Made by a program: the position numbers and the translations under genes
The notes under the pieces: model-generated
The model's database searches: none
The model's input: only the letters and a program-made list of their open reading frames with translations
What the model was told of the DNA's origin: nothing
Assembly (NCBI GenBank): GCA_963784135.1
Contig: CAWAQG010000003.1
Span: forward strand, 268,835-332,834
DNA from: JADFXI01 sp963784135
Lineage (GTDB): Bacteria; Nitrospirota; Thermodesulfovibrionia; Thermodesulfovibrionales; Dissulfurispiraceae
Direction of reading: 5' to 3'
DNA length: 64,000 nucleotides
Shown here: in pieces, positions 61,247 to 64,000 of the stretch
How positions within the stretch are numbered: position 1 is the first letter of the stretch
Layout of the letters: every line of letters starts with the position of its first letter

Positions 61247-62421
61247 CGTATGCATCGTGGGGGGGCTGGGCCACGCCGGCTTGCCGTTAGGGATTTCATT
61301 AGCCGATACTGGGAAAAAAGGTGGTTCTCTATGACATAAATCAAGAGGCGATTGCTACCGTTTCCAGCGGGAAGATGCCCTTCATCGAATCGGGGGCCGA
61401 GGAAGTCCTCAAGAAAGTTCTTGATAGGCGTCTGTTTTTATCGTCCGACAAGCTTGTGATTACGAAAAGCCGCTTTGTCGTGATAGTAATAGGTACCCCG
61501 GTGGATGAGCATCTTAACCCGAAGTTCACGATATTTAAAAAGTTTTTTGATGAGATCGCGGATCTGTTGAACGATGACCAGCACGTGATCTTGCGCAGCA
61601 CTGTATTCCCCGGAACAACCGAGAAGATAAAAAAAGACCTTGAGGCGAGGGGTAAATCAACAAAGGTTTCGTTCTGCCCGGAAAGGATAGCACAGGGGAA
61701 TGCGATGGAAGAATTGAGAAAGTTGCCTCAGATTGTTGCATCTTTTGATGACGTTTCTGTGCGGGAGGCGGGAGAACTGTTTGGATTATTGACGAAAGAT
61801 ATCATTTTCTTAAGCCCGACCGAAGCGGAATTAGCCAAGCTTTTTACGAACGTCTGGAGATACATTCAGTTTGCTATTTCCAACCAGTTCTATCAGATTT
61901 CGACGCAGCAGGGTTTTGATTTCTATAAGATTTATGACGCGATAACCTATAAATATCCGAGGGCGCAAAGCTTTCCTGCAGCGGGCTTCACAGCCGGCCC
62001 CTGCCTGTTTAAGGATACTATGCAGCTTGCTGCTTACAGTAACAATAACTTTTTTCTGGGACATGCCTCGATGCTGATCAATGAGGGCCTTCCGAATTTT
62101 ATCGTGCAGCGGCTCAGGGACAAATACGTGCTCCAGGACAAAGTCGTGGGTGTGCTCGGCATGGCTTTCAAGGCGAACAATGATGATGCGAGGGAATCCT
62201 TGTCCTTTAAGCTTAAAAAGATTCTGGAAGTCGAGGCAAAGAAGGTGCTATGTTCGGATGTCTATATAAACTCGGCGGAGTTTATACGCCCTGAGGCCCT
62301 GGTTAAGGCCTCAGATATAATAATTCTTGCAACGCCGCACAAGGAATATGCCGACCTGGATATCAGCGGTAAATCAGTCATAGACATTTGGAACTTTTAT
62401 GGTAAGGGAGGATTATTTTAA
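61227..62421 (+). pseudogene. Nucleotide-sugar dehydrogenase (UDP-sugar 6-dehydrogenase family), frameshifted
   Basis: ATG 61227 with GGGAGG upstream begins MTENLYDVCIVGGLGHAGLP, the NAD-binding Rossmann motif GxGxxG-like. This frame hits a stop at 61332-61334. The rest of the enzyme (VVLYDINQEAIATV to the end) continues in the next frame from 61321. One extra base in GGGAAAAAAGG (61311-61321) explains it. The C-terminal part has the catalytic Cys region AGPCLFKDTMQL, KLFTNVWRYIQFAI and GVLGMAFKANNDDARES. Repaired, it would be about 398 residues and oxidise a UDP-sugar to the uronic acid. Either a real mutation, phase variation, or a sequencing error in the A run. Confidence 0.8.
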
Positions 62422-63441
62422 ATGAAAATTCTGGTTACCGGGTCAGCAGGTTTTGTGGCAGGGTATTTGGTGGAAGAGCTTTTAAATCGCGACCACAAGG
62501 TGGTCGGGATTGATAACTTTTACAAATACGGGAGGACAGAAAAAAGTTACGATACCCATCCTGATTACTCATTTGTTGCAGGTGATGCAAAGGACGCCAG
62601 GCTTATGAAGGAACTGATTGAGGATTGTGACCAGGTTGTAGCATTGGCTGCAATAATCGGAGGTATTTCTTTGTTTCATGAATTTGCCTATGACCTACTG
62701 GCCGAGAATGAAAGGATCGTTTCATCAACCTTCGATGCAGCTTTGTGGGCCTTTAAAAACAGGAAACTGAAAAAAATAAATGTGCTGTCGTCATCGATGG
62801 TCTTTGAAAGCACATCTACTTATCCCACGCCCGAGGGGGAGCAGTTGAAGTGCCCTCCCCCGTTGTCCACTTACGGGTTCCAAAAACTTGCCTGCGAGTA
62901 TTTCGCCAAGGGAGCATGGGAGCAGTATAAACTGCCCTACACCATAATCAGGCCCTTTAACTGTATAGGTATCGGAGAAAAAAGGGCATTGTGCGACAAA
63001 GAAATAATGTCGGGAAACATAAAACTGGCGATGAGCCATGTTGTCCCCGACCTTGTGCAGAAGGTCCTCAAGGGACAGTACCCTCTGCATATCCTGGGGA
63101 GCGGAAATCAGATCAGGCACTACACCTATGGAGGCGATCTGGCGGAAGGGATTCGGCTCTGCATCGAACATGAGGCGGCTGTCAATGAGGACTTTAATAT
63201 TTCCACCGGCGTATCAACAACGGTCCTGGAACTTTCCCGGTTGATCTGGCAGAAGATAAGCGGGGACAAACCTTTCAAATACGTTTCTGACGCCCCGTTC
63301 CAATATGACGTCCAAAAGAGGGTCCCAAGCGTTGAGAAGGCAAAAAAGCTCCTCGGCTTTGAGGCCCGGACATCACTGAGTGACGCGCTCGATGAGATTA
63401 TCCCGTGGATCAAACAACAGATCGAGATCGGCGGGTTATAA
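62422..63441 (+). CDS. NAD-dependent sugar-nucleotide epimerase/dehydratase
   Basis: This 339-residue extended SDR has the Rossmann motif GSAGFVAGYLVEEL (a variant of GxxGxxG), Ser in NVLSSSMVFEST, and catalytic Tyr-x-x-x-Lys in STYGFQKLACEY. Sugar-binding text TIIRPFNCIGIGEKR and IRHYTYGGDLAEGI follows. The product sugar cannot be named. ATG follows the dehydrogenase stop immediately, so both act on related UDP- or GDP-sugars for surface polysaccharide. Confidence 0.87.
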   Translation: MKILVTGSAGFVAGYLVEELLNRDHKVVGIDNFYKYGRTEKSYDTHPDYSFVAGDAKDARLMKELIEDCDQVVALAAIIGGISLFHEFAYDLLAENERIVSSTFDAALWAFKNRKLKKINVLSSSMVFESTSTYPTPEGEQLKCPPPLSTYGFQKLACEYFAKGAWEQYKLPYTIIRPFNCIGIGEKRALCDKEIMSGNIKLAMSHVVPDLVQKVLKGQYPLHILGSGNQIRHYTYGGDLAEGIRLCIEHEAAVNEDFNISTGVSTTVLELSRLIWQKISGDKPFKYVSDAPFQYDVQKRVPSVEKAKKLLGFEARTSLSDALDEIIPWIKQQIEIGGL

Positions 63442-63450
63442 ATCAAATAA

Positions 63451-64000
63451 ATGGAAAAGAATTATCTTGGAATCATTATACCTGTTTATAACGAGGCGGA
63501 AAATATTGGCAGAACGCTGCGCACTATCGAAGAGAAGATAAAGACACCTCATACGATATATATCGTGTATGATTTTGATGAGGATAATACTCTCCCTGTT
63601 GCTAAAGAGTTCCTAAGAGAAGGCTTAAATATGCATTTTGTGAAAAACCCGGTAAAGGGGGTGGTGAGCGCTATAAAGACAGGGTTGAGGAAGGCCGACG
63701 ATGCGTTTCTGTTGGTGACTATGGCTGACCTGTCTGACGATTTCTCGGTGGTTGATAAAATGTGTGAACTTATGAGAGCCGGCTATGATGTTGTGTGCGG
63801 TTCAAGATATATGAGAGGGGGAAAGCAGGTAGGAGGACCGTTGTTGAAAAAGACCCTGTCCAGGTTGGCAGGTGTGAGTTTGAAGTATTTGGCCGGTCTC
63901 CCGACACACGACATTACGAACAGCTTCAAATTATATAGGAAGAGTTTGCTTGATTCGATAGAGATCGAGAGTGACGGAGGCTTTGAAATAGGGATGGAGC
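63451..64000 (+). CDS. Family 2 glycosyltransferase (partial, runs off the window)
   Basis: ATG 63451, 9 nt after the epimerase stop, opens a frame that is still open at the window end (183 codons visible). It starts MEKNYLGIIIPVYNEAENIG, a GT2 nucleotide-binding strand. LLVTMADLSDDFS stands in the usual DxD position, then CGSRYMRGGKQVGG and DITNSFKLYRKSLLD in the acceptor loop. This is the polyprenyl-phosphate mannose/glucose synthase-like class. It is the third gene of the sugar-modifying operon. Confidence 0.85.
   Translation, partial: MEKNYLGIIIPVYNEAENIGRTLRTIEEKIKTPHTIYIVYDFDEDNTLPVAKEFLREGLNMHFVKNPVKGVVSAIKTGLRKADDAFLLVTMADLSDDFSVVDKMCELMRAGYDVVCGSRYMRGGKQVGGPLLKKTLSRLAGVSLKYLAGLPTHDITNSFKLYRKSLLDSIEIESDGGFEIGME

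Overview
The window reads as a chromosomal segment of a Gram-negative (diderm) anaerobe or facultative anaerobe with about 50 % GC. It has a TolC/RND efflux system, an outer-membrane porin-cytochrome conduit, NosL, an S-layer-homology protein, a GatC-dependent tRNA amidation gene, and many small inverted-repeat elements between genes. This mix is most like Nitrospirota or deltaproteobacterial lineages. That placement is an inference; no rRNA or tRNA gene is present to test it.

Layout. 1-5.6 kb: tripartite RND efflux operon (TolC-like, lipoprotein adaptor, permease) with a small DUF2892 membrane protein. 5.7-8.7 kb: response regulator, U32 tRNA-hydroxylation-type protein, RNase HI, and a Doc toxin with an AbrB-type antitoxin. 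8.7-10.1 kb: IS copy 1. 10.2-17.8 kb: histidine kinase, mutS2, YvlD-like membrane protein, secreted M16 peptidase, VapC-type toxin-antitoxin pair. 18-21.7 kb: NosL with an ABC exporter-like cluster. 21.7-26.8 kb: TlpA-like thioredoxin, a GC-rich pncAB pair, an FKBP isomerase and a GtrA-glycosyltransferase fusion. 26.8-32.9 kb: large SLH surface protein, GH43-like protein, trmJ, small secreted protein. 33-34.3 kb: IS copy 2. 34.5-39.6 kb: unknown secreted glycosidase-like protein, HAD phosphatase, SDR and bioD. 39.6-41.0 kb: IS copy 3, inverted. 41.1-47.1 kb: decaheme cytochrome, PioB/MtrB-type barrel and secreted octaheme cytochrome, ending in a strong terminator; together they look like a route for electrons across the outer membrane. 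47.2-57.8 kb: housekeeping genes on the minus strand (panD, gatC, pcrA, glmS, glmU, DUF502, yebC), a BNR-repeat protein and a methylthioadenosine phosphorylase. 58.2-64 kb: AT-richer envelope-polysaccharide island with a frameshifted nucleotide-sugar dehydrogenase.

Main observations. (1) Three copies of one IS, each with its own 16-17 bp target duplication, have all inserted in the same orientation and register directly against the -35 hexamer of a sigma-70-like promoter. This suggests a promoter-targeting transposase. (2) The three-gene porin-cytochrome conduit has an unusual octaheme partner with a long heme-free N-terminus, and IS copy 3 abuts its candidate promoter. (3) A dispersed repeat built from GCCTATTGCC units has become the hydrophobic core of the lipoprotein signal peptide of the RND adaptor. 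A second repeat family supplies the C-terminus of the TlpA-like protein.
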